Part shown: piece by piece, positions 7,239-14,980 of the stretch
How positions within the stretch are numbered: the first letter of the stretch is position 1
Layout of the letters: each line of letters begins with the position of its first letter
Assembly: GCA_002492415.1 (NCBI GenBank)
Contig: DKYK01000051.1
Span: 1-18,798, forward strand
Direction of reading: 5' to 3'
Source of the DNA: Christensenella sp. UBA7102
GTDB lineage: Bacteria; Bacillota; Clostridia; Christensenellales; UBA1750
DNA: 18,798 nucleotides
Notes under the pieces: generated by a model
The model's input: the letters and a program-made list of their open reading frames with translations, nothing else
Databases searched by the model: none
What the model was told of the DNA's origin: nothing
Position numbers and translations under genes: made by a program

Positions 7239-8054
7239 TTACTGCGAGACGGTAAGATGGATTCCGTCCGTCGTGAGTGTGACCATGCCGTCAATCGTGC
7301 CATAGACCTCTGCATCGAGAGACTGAAGGAAGCTAACGACAGCCGCGTCGGGCATTTCCTTTTTTTCGCAGGTGATGACGGCGACGCGGGGCGACATGAC
7401 GGTAAAAAACTTTTCGCTCAACGCATTTTTGCGGCCATGGTGGGGGACCTTGAGCACGTCCACAGGTTGGGGGGACGTGTCAAGATATTCGCCCAAGCGC
7501 TCGGCCTCCGCATCGCCCGCAAAGAGGAAGGTGATCTGCCCATAGGCCAGGTGCGCGAGTATGGAATAGTCATTAGACTGCTCGTAGACGGCTTTTTTCC
7601 CAGGCAGCAGCGTGAGTGCGCTTGCGCCAAAGGAGAGCTCCACGGGCTGGGTGGGATGCTCCGGCACGATGCCCAGCGCGTCCAGCGCCGCGATGTACTG
7701 GTCATACTGCTTATTGCCCTTGACGTAATCCGGCGCGTAAATCGTATCGATGGAAATGCTCTCCATAACCACATCCGCAGCGCCAATATGATCCTTGTCC
7801 AGATGGGTCAGCAGCAGAAAATCCAGCTTTTCGATGCCCTCTGCGTCCAGAAAGTCCAATATGTATTGCGCGTCGCCCTGGTTCCCAGTGTCGATCATGG
7901 CGGCGTGGCCGTCGGTCTGCAGCACAATGCAGTCCGCGGCGCCGACATCAAGAAAGGTCACTCTGAGTTCAGGCATTGACGCCTCCAGGGCGGGCGACGC
8001 GCACCCCGTCAGCAACAGCAAGGGGAGCAGCGTCATGGTCAACAGCTTGCGCAT
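7239..8054 (-). CDS. Lipoprotein with a ComEC-like metallo-beta-lactamase fold
   Basis: The 271-residue product has a lipoprotein signal: MRK, a hydrophobic stretch and the lipobox LLTGC with C18 as the lipidation site. It should be anchored outside the membrane. The mature part is a metallo-beta-lactamase domain of the ComEC/Rec2 C-terminal type: FLDVGAADCIVLQTDG, the metal motif H84-L-D86-K-D88-H89 in THLDKDHIGAAD, D181 in FLFAGDAE, and H205-H206-G in VPHHGRKN. Such domains often act on phosphodiesters or nucleic acids, but the substrate here is unknown. The start at 8054 follows AGGGAGGTG by 7 nt; a longer frame to 8162 would run through a terminator and into the neighbouring gene. The gene is separated from that upstream gene by the terminator at 8078-8117 and ends at the terminator it shares with rny. 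Confidence 0.9.
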   Translation of the reverse strand: MRKLLTMTLLPLLLLTGCASPALEASMPELRVTFLDVGAADCIVLQTDGHAAMIDTGNQGDAQYILDFLDAEGIEKLDFLLLTHLDKDHIGAADVVMESISIDTIYAPDYVKGNKQYDQYIAALDALGIVPEHPTQPVELSFGASALTLLPGKKAVYEQSNDYSILAHLAYGQITFLFAGDAEAERLGEYLDTSPQPVDVLKVPHHGRKNALSEKFFTVMSPRVAVITCEKKEMPDAAVVSFLQSLDAEVYGTIDGMVTLTTDGIHLTVSQ

Positions 8055-8077
8055 GGGAAAACACCTCCCTGTCGTAT

Positions 8078-8117
8078 AAAATACCCCCGCAAACGGCTGC
8101 TCAACCGCTGCGGGGTA
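8078..8117 (-). terminator. Terminator of the CotH-VTC-DUF4956 operon
   Basis: On the minus strand, TACCCCGCA (8109-8117) pairs with the arm at 8082-8091 with one bulged base, and an additional CGG/CCG pair lies inside. TTTTAT follows (8078-8081 and beyond). It begins 8 nt after the DUF4956 stop codon and ends before the lipoprotein ribosome site. Confidence 0.82.
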
Positions 8118-8124
8118 AAAAAGG

Positions 8125-8817
8125 TTACGCAATTTCGTTCTGGAAGGCCACAAGGGTGGCATCCTGCACGCCGGGGACGTTCAGCAGGTTGTCCACCAGG
8201 TTGGAGCGATTGCCTTGCAGGCGCAGCTCCAGCGTCATCTCGATGCCATTGCGCGTGGCGGTCTTGGACTTGAGCTTGTAGCGCTGCACCATTTTGTTTA
8301 CCGCGCCGGTGACTTCCTTGGAGTAGCGCTCGTCGTAGTGCACCACGAGCAGATAATTGTGGCCCATGTTATTGCCCACAAAGGACAGCGCCAGCAGGAT
8401 GGCTGCAATGACCAGCGTGCCGATGATGGAGAAGAGAAGGAAGTTCGCGCCGACGGTGATGCCCACCGCGATGGCCCAGAACATGTAGACGGTATCCATG
8501 GGATCCTTGACGGCGGTGCGGAAACGCACGATGGACAGCGCACCCACCATGCCCAGGGATAGCGCAGGGGCGGAGGAGATGCACATGATGATCAGCGTGG
8601 TGACCATCGACAGCATGATGAGCGAGAGATTGAAGCTGTGACTGTACAGCACGCCGCGATAGGTCTTCTTGTAGATGAAGTAGATGAGCAGGCCCAGCGC
8701 AAAGGCGATGCCCAGCGAAATGAGTATGTTGGGCAGCGTCAGGTTTTGCGTTGAGAGCGAGAAGCCCTGCAGGAATTTGTCCTTAAAGACATCGGAGAAC
8801 GTGGTGGGATTGTTCAT
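8125..8817 (-). CDS. DUF4956 membrane protein, last gene of the CotH-VTC operon
   Basis: The 230-residue protein matches my memory of the DUF4956 family, which lacks a proven function. I see four likely membrane segments, at about residues 30-49, 62-82, 109-123 and 125-147. Between the second and third is the conserved-looking motif GALSIVRFRTAVKDPMD (92-108). A soluble C-terminal domain (about 154-228) has the strand-helix pattern of an ACT-like fold. It begins 24 nt after the VTC gene stop, behind GGAGGAGG, and is followed by a terminator, so it closes the operon. Its constant company with a VTC domain suggests a membrane partner for a polyphosphate-making enzyme, possibly a translocation path. 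That role is inference. Confidence 0.88.
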   Translation of the reverse strand: MNNPTTFSDVFKDKFLQGFSLSTQNLTLPNILISLGIAFALGLLIYFIYKKTYRGVLYSHSFNLSLIMLSMVTTLIIMCISSAPALSLGMVGALSIVRFRTAVKDPMDTVYMFWAIAVGITVGANFLLFSIIGTLVIAAILLALSFVGNNMGHNYLLVVHYDERYSKEVTGAVNKMVQRYKLKSKTATRNGIEMTLELRLQGNRSNLVDNLLNVPGVQDATLVAFQNEIA

Positions 8818-8841
8818 GGGATGGATGCCTCCTCCATTGAT

Positions 8842-9543
8842 TTACAGATTGAACTCATACCGGCGGCACAGCGTGTATTTGGAGATGGCGCTGCGCTGCG
8901 CGGGGATGGACGATGTGATGGGTAGGATGTATTCCGGAAATCTGCGGTTATACTTGATCTCCAGAATCACCTGGTTCTGATCCAGGCAGGGAAAGGTGGG
9001 CAGCTGCGGGTTGAACATGTCTGCGGAAAGATACCCCGTGCGCAGCTGCTTATCCAGCGTCACACGCGTCTCTTCGCAGGGGTGGATGTAGGCCTCGCGC
9101 ACATAGTCCACGATGACGGCGGGGCGCAGCAGCTTGGTGGTCATCATGCGGTAGACGTCCTGAATCAGGGGATGCTTGATGGTTTCCAGCCCGTAGGGAT
9201 CGCCCGCGATGATCTGCTCGGCCAGTTCGCGCGAGATGCCGCAGGAGAGCTTGCTGATGTAGTCGCCCTGCTTGCTCTTGCGCTCCAGCCGGATGATGCG
9301 GTCGGAGAAGTTGTAGATGCGGATGCGGTACTTGTGGCGGTGCATCACGCCGTCCAGCTTATCGCTCATGGCGGAGTTGAAACAATCGTCAAAGTAAAGC
9401 GAGCGAATGTGATACTCACCGTTGCGGTCGGCGTGCTTGTCGCGCTGCATGGTGCGGCGCAGCAGCGTGGACAGATAGACGGCGTCGCCCTGGCTGATGT
9501 AGTATTTCTGCTCATGCCGCAGCGGAAGCTTAGCTTCACTCAT
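8842..9543 (-). CDS. VTC-domain polyphosphate polymerase-like protein
   Basis: The 233-residue protein is a VTC domain of the triphosphate tunnel superfamily. In yeast Vtc4 this domain makes polyphosphate from ATP. The basic and acidic tunnel residues are present along the sequence: R9-H-E11-Q-K13-Y, R47 in HIRSLYFDD, K71/R73/R75 in HKYRIRIY, E87/K89/K91 in RLERKSKQGD, R149 in DYVREAY, R160 with D164 in RVTLDKQL, E195/K197 in ILEIKYN, and a final SKY. Nothing essential appears missing, so I expect an active enzyme. There is no membrane helix, SPX domain or signal, so it should be cytoplasmic and depend on a partner for membrane coupling. Its start codon overlaps the CotH stop (ATGA), a sign of coupled translation; DUF4956 follows 24 nt later. 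Confidence 0.92.
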   Translation of the reverse strand: MSEAKLPLRHEQKYYISQGDAVYLSTLLRRTMQRDKHADRNGEYHIRSLYFDDCFNSAMSDKLDGVMHRHKYRIRIYNFSDRIIRLERKSKQGDYISKLSCGISRELAEQIIAGDPYGLETIKHPLIQDVYRMMTTKLLRPAVIVDYVREAYIHPCEETRVTLDKQLRTGYLSADMFNPQLPTFPCLDQNQVILEIKYNRRFPEYILPITSSIPAQRSAISKYTLCRRYEFNL

Positions 9544-12500
9544 TCGTCCTCAACCTCCCTGCCCAGATCGCCGAACAGCTCAACAAGTCGGCTGTCGGAG
9601 AGATGAAAGTAGCTTTCCGCCGCCTCCACGACGTATTTGGGGCGCTGCTGCACCCAGGTGCGCAGGCGTCCAACGTTGCGCTCCCAGGACTCTACCGAGC
9701 CCTGATCCGGCCAGCGCTCGTAGTGCATGGCCATCTCGGGCTGCATCTGCGTGTAGTAGTTCTCAATGGAGGCGAGCAGCTTGTCGGTGGTGAATACGTT
9801 GGTCATGTAGTAGGACAGACGCTCCAGAAACAATTCCTTCATGTCGTCGTTTGCCAGCAGCGCGGTGGACAGAGTGGTTTCAAACGCATCGCCCACGCCC
9901 GTGCCCTTGGGGTCGAATACATGGTTGAATGTGTTCCAGGAGACGGGCATACTCTCGCTGTTATTCATCGCCCAGTCCATGTCGTAGAGAATCCATTTCC
10001 ACTTGCCGCCGGGCACCTTGTAGTATTTGATGTTGCCGTTGTCGGAATTCGCCCAGAAGATCTCGGCGATCTGGTAATCGAAGTAGTTCTGCACGTCCAC
10101 GCGGTCGGTGACGTACTTGAGATTCTCGGCGCTCTTCAGGCTGTTGTTCTTGCAGAAGTCGATCAGCTCGCGATATTCCTTGTTGTCGCCGTTGAGCGTG
10201 CGCGCGGCGCTGTTGCCGTTGCCCTTGAGCAGATCAATGTTGTCGATCACGTCCTCGTCGGTGATCCCTTCCCATTGGGCGACCGACCACTTGTTGACGC
10301 GCTCGCGCATGTTGTAGTGGCCCCAGTATTTGCCGTTGAGGTACAGCACGCATACCTCGGACTCCTGATACATCACATCTTCGCCCAGCATGGTGTGGGT
10401 GATCATCGCGTCGCGCATGCGGGCGCGGTTGTAGTCCTGCGCGGTGGAGCGCAGAACAAAGGACTTGTAGCTGTCGTAATCGCGCTCATCAAACAGCGCG
10501 GCGTTGAAGCGGCCGTCGTCGCCGTACTCGCTGCGGGCGTATACGGCGAAGGACTTCTGATCCAGCGCGCGGGAGTACTGGCCATTGAGCTTGAAGGAGC
10601 CATCCTGCTCGATCAGCCGCGTACCGTCCTCCTCCCACACTTCCACGTGCACGGGGTACTCCCAGTCCATCCAGAAGTTGGCGCCGTGTCCCGCGTAGCC
10701 GTGCGGGAACTCCTCCATATAGCCCGGACCGTTGGCGTACATGCCCTTCTCGTTGGAGAACAGATACTTGTCGTCCGTCACCAGTGACACTACGCGCACG
10801 GTGTGAGTGGCCTCGGTAATATACGTGCGGGTGGCGGCGGTGGAGGTCAGGTACCCGTCGCGCACCGCGATGGCGCGCACCACGGTGTTCTTGCTGATGG
10901 AGAGCGGGCCGGTGTAGACCTGCGAGGACGTGGTGGGGGTGGAGCAGTCGGTGGTGTAGTAAATGGTCGCGCCCTCCTGCGCGGTCAGCGTCAGCTCCAC
11001 GCTCTCAAGGCCCGTCACGCCGCCTTCATGCGAGAACGCGGGTTCCTGGCACAGCCCGAAGTAGGCGGTGGTGGTGTTTTCCTTGCCGGGGGTGGATTCC
11101 GCGTAATAAAAAAAGCCGGTGCGGGACGCATCGCGGCCGAAGGAGACGTCGGCCGACAGCGCGGGAACGCTCATCTTGTCCACGCAGTTGCGCTCCGCGT
11201 CGTACAGATAGAGTACTTCCCCCGTAGAGGAGCCTTTGAAGGACGCGCACTGCGCTCTGTAGTTTTCGCCCAGCGCGTTTACGTCTTCGGTGAGATACAC
11301 CAGTGTGCTTTGGCCGGGCTCAAGTGTGACGTCGGGGAAGATATAACGCGCGGTAGCCGAGGGCTTATTGGTCAGGCTGTAGCCCGACAGGCTGACTGCA
11401 GCGCCGGTGACGTTGGTGATCTCCACCCAGTCGGGCGACTGACCACCTATCTCAAGCGCGGCGCTGTTTGCGGTCATCACCTCAGAGATGTAAACGCCGC
11501 GGTTGTGCTCCTGAAAAAAACGGTTGGAGAGCGCGGTCTGGCTCTCCACCGTGTTTTCCATATTGGGCGTGGGGCTGCCCTCTATGACGAATTCGCCTGT
11601 GCCGTCAGGAGAGCGGGCATAGGAGGTATCCGTCGCAAGTTCCGGCAGCGTCACGCGATCGAGCAGCCCCCCGGCCGCATCGTAGAGCGAAATGGTCTCG
11701 CCGCCCGAGGAGATGGAGAAGCTGGTATGAGGGATGTCGGCGGTCGCATTGTTGCTGCCGTCGGCAAATACGATCATGCGCTGCCCGGCGCCAAGACTCG
11801 TGCCCGAGGGAAAGAGCCAGCGCATGGGCTTGTCCACACTGTCGGACAGGCCGTAGCCGGATAGATCCACCGTATCGGAACCAAGATTCACAATTTCAAT
11901 CCAGTCGGGGTAGAGACCCTGCTCGTCTGCGATGCAGGTGGCGTTGGAGGACTGCACCTCGTTGATTCTGAGCACGCTGCCCTCGCGCTTATCAAAGCTG
12001 GCCAGGTAGCTCTCATGGCCGGCTTCGGTGTTTTCGTAGCCTGGAGAATAGGAAGGCGTTTCCTCCCAGGAGGAACCCTGGCGGATCTTGCTGACGTTGC
12101 TCATGGTGGAGGCGCCGGAGACGGAATCCACGGCGGCGCTGCCCGAGAAGAGATAGAGCGTCTCGGTGGAATTGAGCTTAAAGCCCGTGTGCAGCTCACC
12201 GTTTGCGTCGTTGCGGTTTTTGCCCGAGAGAAATACCACGCGGTACTCGCCGGGCTGCAGCGTCACGGCGGGCAGGGGGTAGCGCGTGGCGTCGTCCTCG
12301 CGGTCCGACAGCGCATAGCCTGACAGAGACAGCGGAGAGGACGTGGAATTGTACAACTCCGCCCAGCGAGGGTAGTCGCCGTCGGCGTCGCGAACGGCCA
12401 TGTCGTTTTCCACCATCAGCTCGGAGAGCACGAGGCCCGCAGAGCCTGCGGGCAGGCTGGCATCCGTGCCGGCGGCATGGTCGCCCGAGGCGGAGTAAGC

Positions 12501-12596
12501 GGGGGCCAGCTGCTTATCCTTTGCATAGATGATGACGCCGCCGATGACAGCCACCAGCAAAAGCAATATGACGATATTAGACGCTTTGCGCTTCAT
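9540..12596 (-). CDS. Membrane-anchored CotH kinase with three lamin-tail domains
   Basis: The 1018-residue protein starts MKRK and has one membrane helix (about residues 7-25), which should leave the rest outside the cytoplasm. Three lamin-tail-like domains follow, beginning near residues 53 (LVLSELMVEN), 205 (LRINEVQSSN) and 365 (VYISEVMTAN), each with a 'DW/RW-x-E ... LSGY-x-L' core. Next is a chitobiase C-terminal-like domain (about 530-595, YYTTDCSTP). The CotH domain starts near 640 and contains NSDNGN with D852 as probable catalytic Asp and YDMDWA with D872/D874 as metal ligands. CotH of Bacillus spores is an atypical protein kinase. ATG12596 follows AAAGGA by 8 nt; an in-frame ATG at 12674 lies upstream of the likely promoter. 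It is the first gene of the operon with VTC and DUF4956. The target is unknown. Confidence 0.92.
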   Translation of the reverse strand: MKRKASNIVILLLLVAVIGGVIIYAKDKQLAPAYSASGDHAAGTDASLPAGSAGLVLSELMVENDMAVRDADGDYPRWAELYNSTSSPLSLSGYALSDREDDATRYPLPAVTLQPGEYRVVFLSGKNRNDANGELHTGFKLNSTETLYLFSGSAAVDSVSGASTMSNVSKIRQGSSWEETPSYSPGYENTEAGHESYLASFDKREGSVLRINEVQSSNATCIADEQGLYPDWIEIVNLGSDTVDLSGYGLSDSVDKPMRWLFPSGTSLGAGQRMIVFADGSNNATADIPHTSFSISSGGETISLYDAAGGLLDRVTLPELATDTSYARSPDGTGEFVIEGSPTPNMENTVESQTALSNRFFQEHNRGVYISEVMTANSAALEIGGQSPDWVEITNVTGAAVSLSGYSLTNKPSATARYIFPDVTLEPGQSTLVYLTEDVNALGENYRAQCASFKGSSTGEVLYLYDAERNCVDKMSVPALSADVSFGRDASRTGFFYYAESTPGKENTTTAYFGLCQEPAFSHEGGVTGLESVELTLTAQEGATIYYTTDCSTPTTSSQVYTGPLSISKNTVVRAIAVRDGYLTSTAATRTYITEATHTVRVVSLVTDDKYLFSNEKGMYANGPGYMEEFPHGYAGHGANFWMDWEYPVHVEVWEEDGTRLIEQDGSFKLNGQYSRALDQKSFAVYARSEYGDDGRFNAALFDERDYDSYKSFVLRSTAQDYNRARMRDAMITHTMLGEDVMYQESEVCVLYLNGKYWGHYNMRERVNKWSVAQWEGITDEDVIDNIDLLKGNGNSAARTLNGDNKEYRELIDFCKNNSLKSAENLKYVTDRVDVQNYFDYQIAEIFWANSDNGNIKYYKVPGGKWKWILYDMDWAMNNSESMPVSWNTFNHVFDPKGTGVGDAFETTLSTALLANDDMKELFLERLSYYMTNVFTTDKLLASIENYYTQMQPEMAMHYERWPDQGSVESWERNVGRLRTWVQQRPKYVVEAAESYFHLSDSRLVELFGDLGREVEDE

Positions 12597-12639
12597 TTCA
12601 ACAATCCTTTCCCAGAAAACGCGGTTCTTAAGCACGATT

Positions 12640-12668
12640 AGTGTATCACATTCGGCATCGGTTTGCAA
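12640..12668 (-). promoter_or_regulatory. Candidate promoter of the CotH-VTC-DUF4956 operon
   Basis: On the minus strand, TTGCAA (12663-12668) and TACACT (12640-12645) are 17 bp apart, each matching the consensus at four positions. A start near 12633 would give a leader of about 37 nt before ATG12596. The weak boxes suggest low or activator-dependent expression, although a sporulation sigma factor site cannot be excluded. Confidence 0.45.
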
Positions 12669-12751
12669 ATCCAAGTGTTACTATATTAAGACGAAATCAC
12701 ACGTGTCTGTGATGCAGAAATCTTGGAAAAAACTGAAAATTTTGTGCGGCA

Positions 12752-12780
12752 TTGACGGCTGGGGTAGGCCGGGGTAAAAT
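12752..12780 (+). promoter_or_regulatory. SigA-type promoter of ktrB-ktrA
   Basis: TTGACG (12752-12757) and TAAAAT (12775-12780) are 17 bp apart, one mismatch to consensus each. The start near 12787 leaves only about 54 nt of leader, too short for a ydaO-type cyclic di-AMP riboswitch. Confidence 0.7.
12757..12776 (+). repeat. Tandem 10-bp repeat filling the ktrBA promoter spacer
   Basis: GGCTGGGGTA (12757-12766) is followed directly by GGCCGGGGTA (12767-12776), differing at one base and spaced one helical turn. It occupies the region between the -35 and -10 boxes. A partial inverted counterpart, ACCCCACGGC, lies just after the start site. It may be a regulator site, but chance in a G-rich stretch is possible. 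Confidence 0.4.
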
Positions 12781-12840
12781 AATACCATTCCCACCCCACG
12801 GCTAGTGTGCGCGGGGAGGACTTGCGGAGCGAGGGAAAAC

Positions 12841-14247
12841 ATGAAAAAAGCTGGCTTACGTTCCATCATACGGTTGGCCGCCACACCACACTCGCTGGAG
12901 CGGCTCAAAATCAAAAAAGCGCTGTCCTCGCCTTCGCGGGTGATGATGGTGGGTTTTTTGGCGCTGATCCTGGCGGGCGCCTACCTGCTGACGCTGCCTG
13001 TGATGAGCACGGGCGAGCCGCTGCGCTTCATTGACGCGCTGTTTACCGCCACGAGCGCCGTGTGCGTGACGGGGCTTTCTGTGATCGACCCGGGCGCGGA
13101 CCTGACGGGGCTGGGGCAGGTCGTGCTGCTGGCGCTCATCCAGGTGGGCGGACTGGGGTTCATGACCTTTGGCACGGTGCTGCTCATCCTGCTGCGGCGG
13201 CGCATCACGCTGTCCGAGCGGCTGATCCTATCCGACAGCCTGAACGCCGAAGGGCTGCAGGGCATGGTCAAGCTGACTATCCGCATCCTGAGCGTTTCAC
13301 TGGCCATCGAGGGCATCGGCGCGGTGCTGCTGATGACGCGCATGATTCCGCTGCATGGCCCTAAAGGGGCATGGTACGCGGTGTTCCATGCGGTATCCGC
13401 CTTTTGCAACGCAGGCTTTGACCTGGCGGGCGGGTTTACGGCCTACCGCAACGACTTTGTGGTGTTGACGGTGGTGATGCTGCTCATCACGGTGGGCGGC
13501 CTGGGATTTTCGGTGCTCTTTAACCTGGAAAAGACCCGGGGCAAATGGCAGCGGCTTACGGTGCACTCCAAGCTCGCGCTGTTGATGAGCGCGGCGCTGA
13601 CGCTGGGCGGCGCGCTGCTCTACGGCATATTTGAGTGGAACAACCCCGAGACGCTCTCTGGTGGCATCCATCCGCTGATGAAGCCCGTCAACGCGCTGTT
13701 CCAGTCCGTGACGGTGCGCACCGCGGGATTTCAGACCATACCGCAGACCGGTCTTACGCCGCCTGCGCTGGTGATGACGCTGCTGCTGATGCTCATCGGC
13801 GCATCGCCCGCCTCCACTGGCGGCGGCATCAAGACCACTACATTTGGCGTGTTCTGTCTGCTGGTGTATAACGTGCTGCGCGGCCGCAGCCGCATCGTGG
13901 TGTTCCGCAGAACCGTAAACCAATCCACTGTCAATCGGGCGGTTGTGCTCACGACGCTGGCGCTGCTGCTCATTGTGCTGGCGCACATCCTGCTCTCGGT
14001 GCTGCTGCCGGCAACGGATGTGGTGAATTCCAGCAATCTGCTCTACGAGGTGATTTCGGCGCTGGCCACGGTGGGCCTTACCGTGGGCGTGACGGGAGAA
14101 CTGACGAGCGCGGGAAAGCTGGTGATGTGCCTGGTGATGTTCACGGGCAGGGTGGGGCTGATGACCATCGCCTTTGGCCTCACGCGCCGCCACTCGCAGG
14201 GGCGCAACAGTCTGTCCTATCCCGAGGGCAGGATCATGATCGGATAA
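12841..14247 (+). CDS. ktrB: KtrB/TrkH-type K+ transporter, channel subunit
   Basis: The 468-residue membrane protein is the ion-conducting subunit of a Ktr/Trk potassium uptake system. The four M1-P-M2 repeats each show the pore glycine: G78 in TSAVCVTGLS, G192 in AFCNAGFDL, G296 in SVTVRTAGFQT and G412 in ALATVGLTVG. The length is typical of KtrB-like TrkH proteins. The GPxxTGGG-like segment SPASTGGGIKTTT lies in the third repeat, near the gating loop region. ATG12841 has GAGGG 5 nt upstream; GTG12805 is rejected because it would lack a ribosome site. Its RCK partner gene starts 22 nt downstream, and the promoter at 12752-12780 drives both. K+ uptake supports osmotic and pH balance. Confidence 0.93.
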   Translation: MKKAGLRSIIRLAATPHSLERLKIKKALSSPSRVMMVGFLALILAGAYLLTLPVMSTGEPLRFIDALFTATSAVCVTGLSVIDPGADLTGLGQVVLLALIQVGGLGFMTFGTVLLILLRRRITLSERLILSDSLNAEGLQGMVKLTIRILSVSLAIEGIGAVLLMTRMIPLHGPKGAWYAVFHAVSAFCNAGFDLAGGFTAYRNDFVVLTVVMLLITVGGLGFSVLFNLEKTRGKWQRLTVHSKLALLMSAALTLGGALLYGIFEWNNPETLSGGIHPLMKPVNALFQSVTVRTAGFQTIPQTGLTPPALVMTLLLMLIGASPASTGGGIKTTTFGVFCLLVYNVLRGRSRIVVFRRTVNQSTVNRAVVLTTLALLLIVLAHILLSVLLPATDVVNSSNLLYEVISALATVGLTVGVTGELTSAGKLVMCLVMFTGRVGLMTIAFGLTRRHSQGRNSLSYPEGRIMIG

Positions 14248-14269
14248 TACAAGAAAAGGGGATGCGGAT

Positions 14270-14929
14270 ATGAAGCAGTTTGTGGTCATCGGCCTGGGGC
14301 GCTTCGGAATGTCGGTCGCGACGGAGCTTTACAAGATGGGGCACGAGGTGTTGGCGGTAGATAAAAACATGGAGCGCGTGGAGGCCGTCGCCGACGGCGT
14401 GACGCACGCGGTGTGCGCCGACGCCACCGACGAGGCGGAGCTGGCCGCGCTGGGGCTGCGCAATTTCGACGTGGCGGTGGTGTCCATCGGCACTGACCTG
14501 CAGGCGAGCATTTTGGTGACGATGCTGTGCAAGGAGCAGGGCGTCAAATACGTGCTGACCAAGGCAAAGAGCGAGACGCACGCAAAGGTGCTGCAGCGCG
14601 TGGGCGCGGATAAGATCGTGTTCCCCGAGCGCGACATGGGCGCGCGCGTGGCCTACAACCTGGTGTCCACCAATATATTGGATTACATCGAGCTGTCGCC
14701 CGACTACTCGCTGGTGGAGATCGCGACGCCCAAGACCTGGGAGGGCTGCAGTTTAAAAGATCTCAACCTGCGCGTGCGCTACGGCATCAATGTCATGGCC
14801 ATCCGCCATCCGGACGGTGGCATCACCGTTGCGCCGCAGGGCATCGACGTGCTGGCCAATAAGGATGTGCTCATCGCCATCGGCGCCAATTCCAGCATCA
14901 CGAAGCTGGAAAGTTTGACGGGAAAGTAA
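14270..14929 (+). CDS. ktrA: KtrA/TrkA-type RCK gating subunit
   Basis: The 219-residue cytoplasmic protein forms the regulatory ring of the K+ transporter. The N-terminal RCK_N (TrkA-N) Rossmann domain shows G8-L-G10-R-F-G13 and the ribose-binding acidic residue D31 at the end of the second strand (VLAVDKN). The C-terminal RCK_C domain spans about residues 135-215. In KtrA proteins the first domain binds ATP/ADP or NAD(H), and the second is a known cyclic di-AMP target in Firmicutes. Binding by this protein is inferred. AAAAGGGG lies 8 nt before the ATG, and the gap to ktrB is 22 nt. A terminator hairpin follows 20 nt after the stop. Confidence 0.94.
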   Translation: MKQFVVIGLGRFGMSVATELYKMGHEVLAVDKNMERVEAVADGVTHAVCADATDEAELAALGLRNFDVAVVSIGTDLQASILVTMLCKEQGVKYVLTKAKSETHAKVLQRVGADKIVFPERDMGARVAYNLVSTNILDYIELSPDYSLVEIATPKTWEGCSLKDLNLRVRYGINVMAIRHPDGGITVAPQGIDVLANKDVLIAIGANSSITKLESLTGK

Positions 14930-14949
14930 AGAGATACCGAAAGATTAAC

Positions 14950-14975
14950 ATGGGAGCGGAGAAATTCGCTCCCAT
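14950..14975 (+). terminator. Terminator hairpin after ktrA
   Basis: ATGGGAGCG (14950-14958) and CGCTCCCAT (14967-14975) form a perfect 9-bp stem with an 8-nt loop. The tail ATTTGTT is a weak T-run that merges into the -35 box of the next promoter 6 nt later. Confidence 0.75.
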
Positions 14976-14980
14976 ATTTG

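Noticed and set aside
9603..11864. Two long plus-strand open frames (394 and 353 codons) opposite the CotH gene
   Set aside because: Both are mirror frames of a protein with recognisable lamin-tail and CotH domains, and neither shows a family motif.
12597..12674. 26-residue N-terminal extension of the CotH protein to ATG12674
   Set aside because: The upstream ATG lies before the predicted promoter and lacks a ribosome site, while ATG12596 has AAAGGA and begins directly with a signal-anchor sequence.
12781..12840. Cyclic di-AMP riboswitch (ydaO type) before ktrB
   Set aside because: The predicted leader is about 54 nt, far shorter than this riboswitch class, and no fitting structure is visible.
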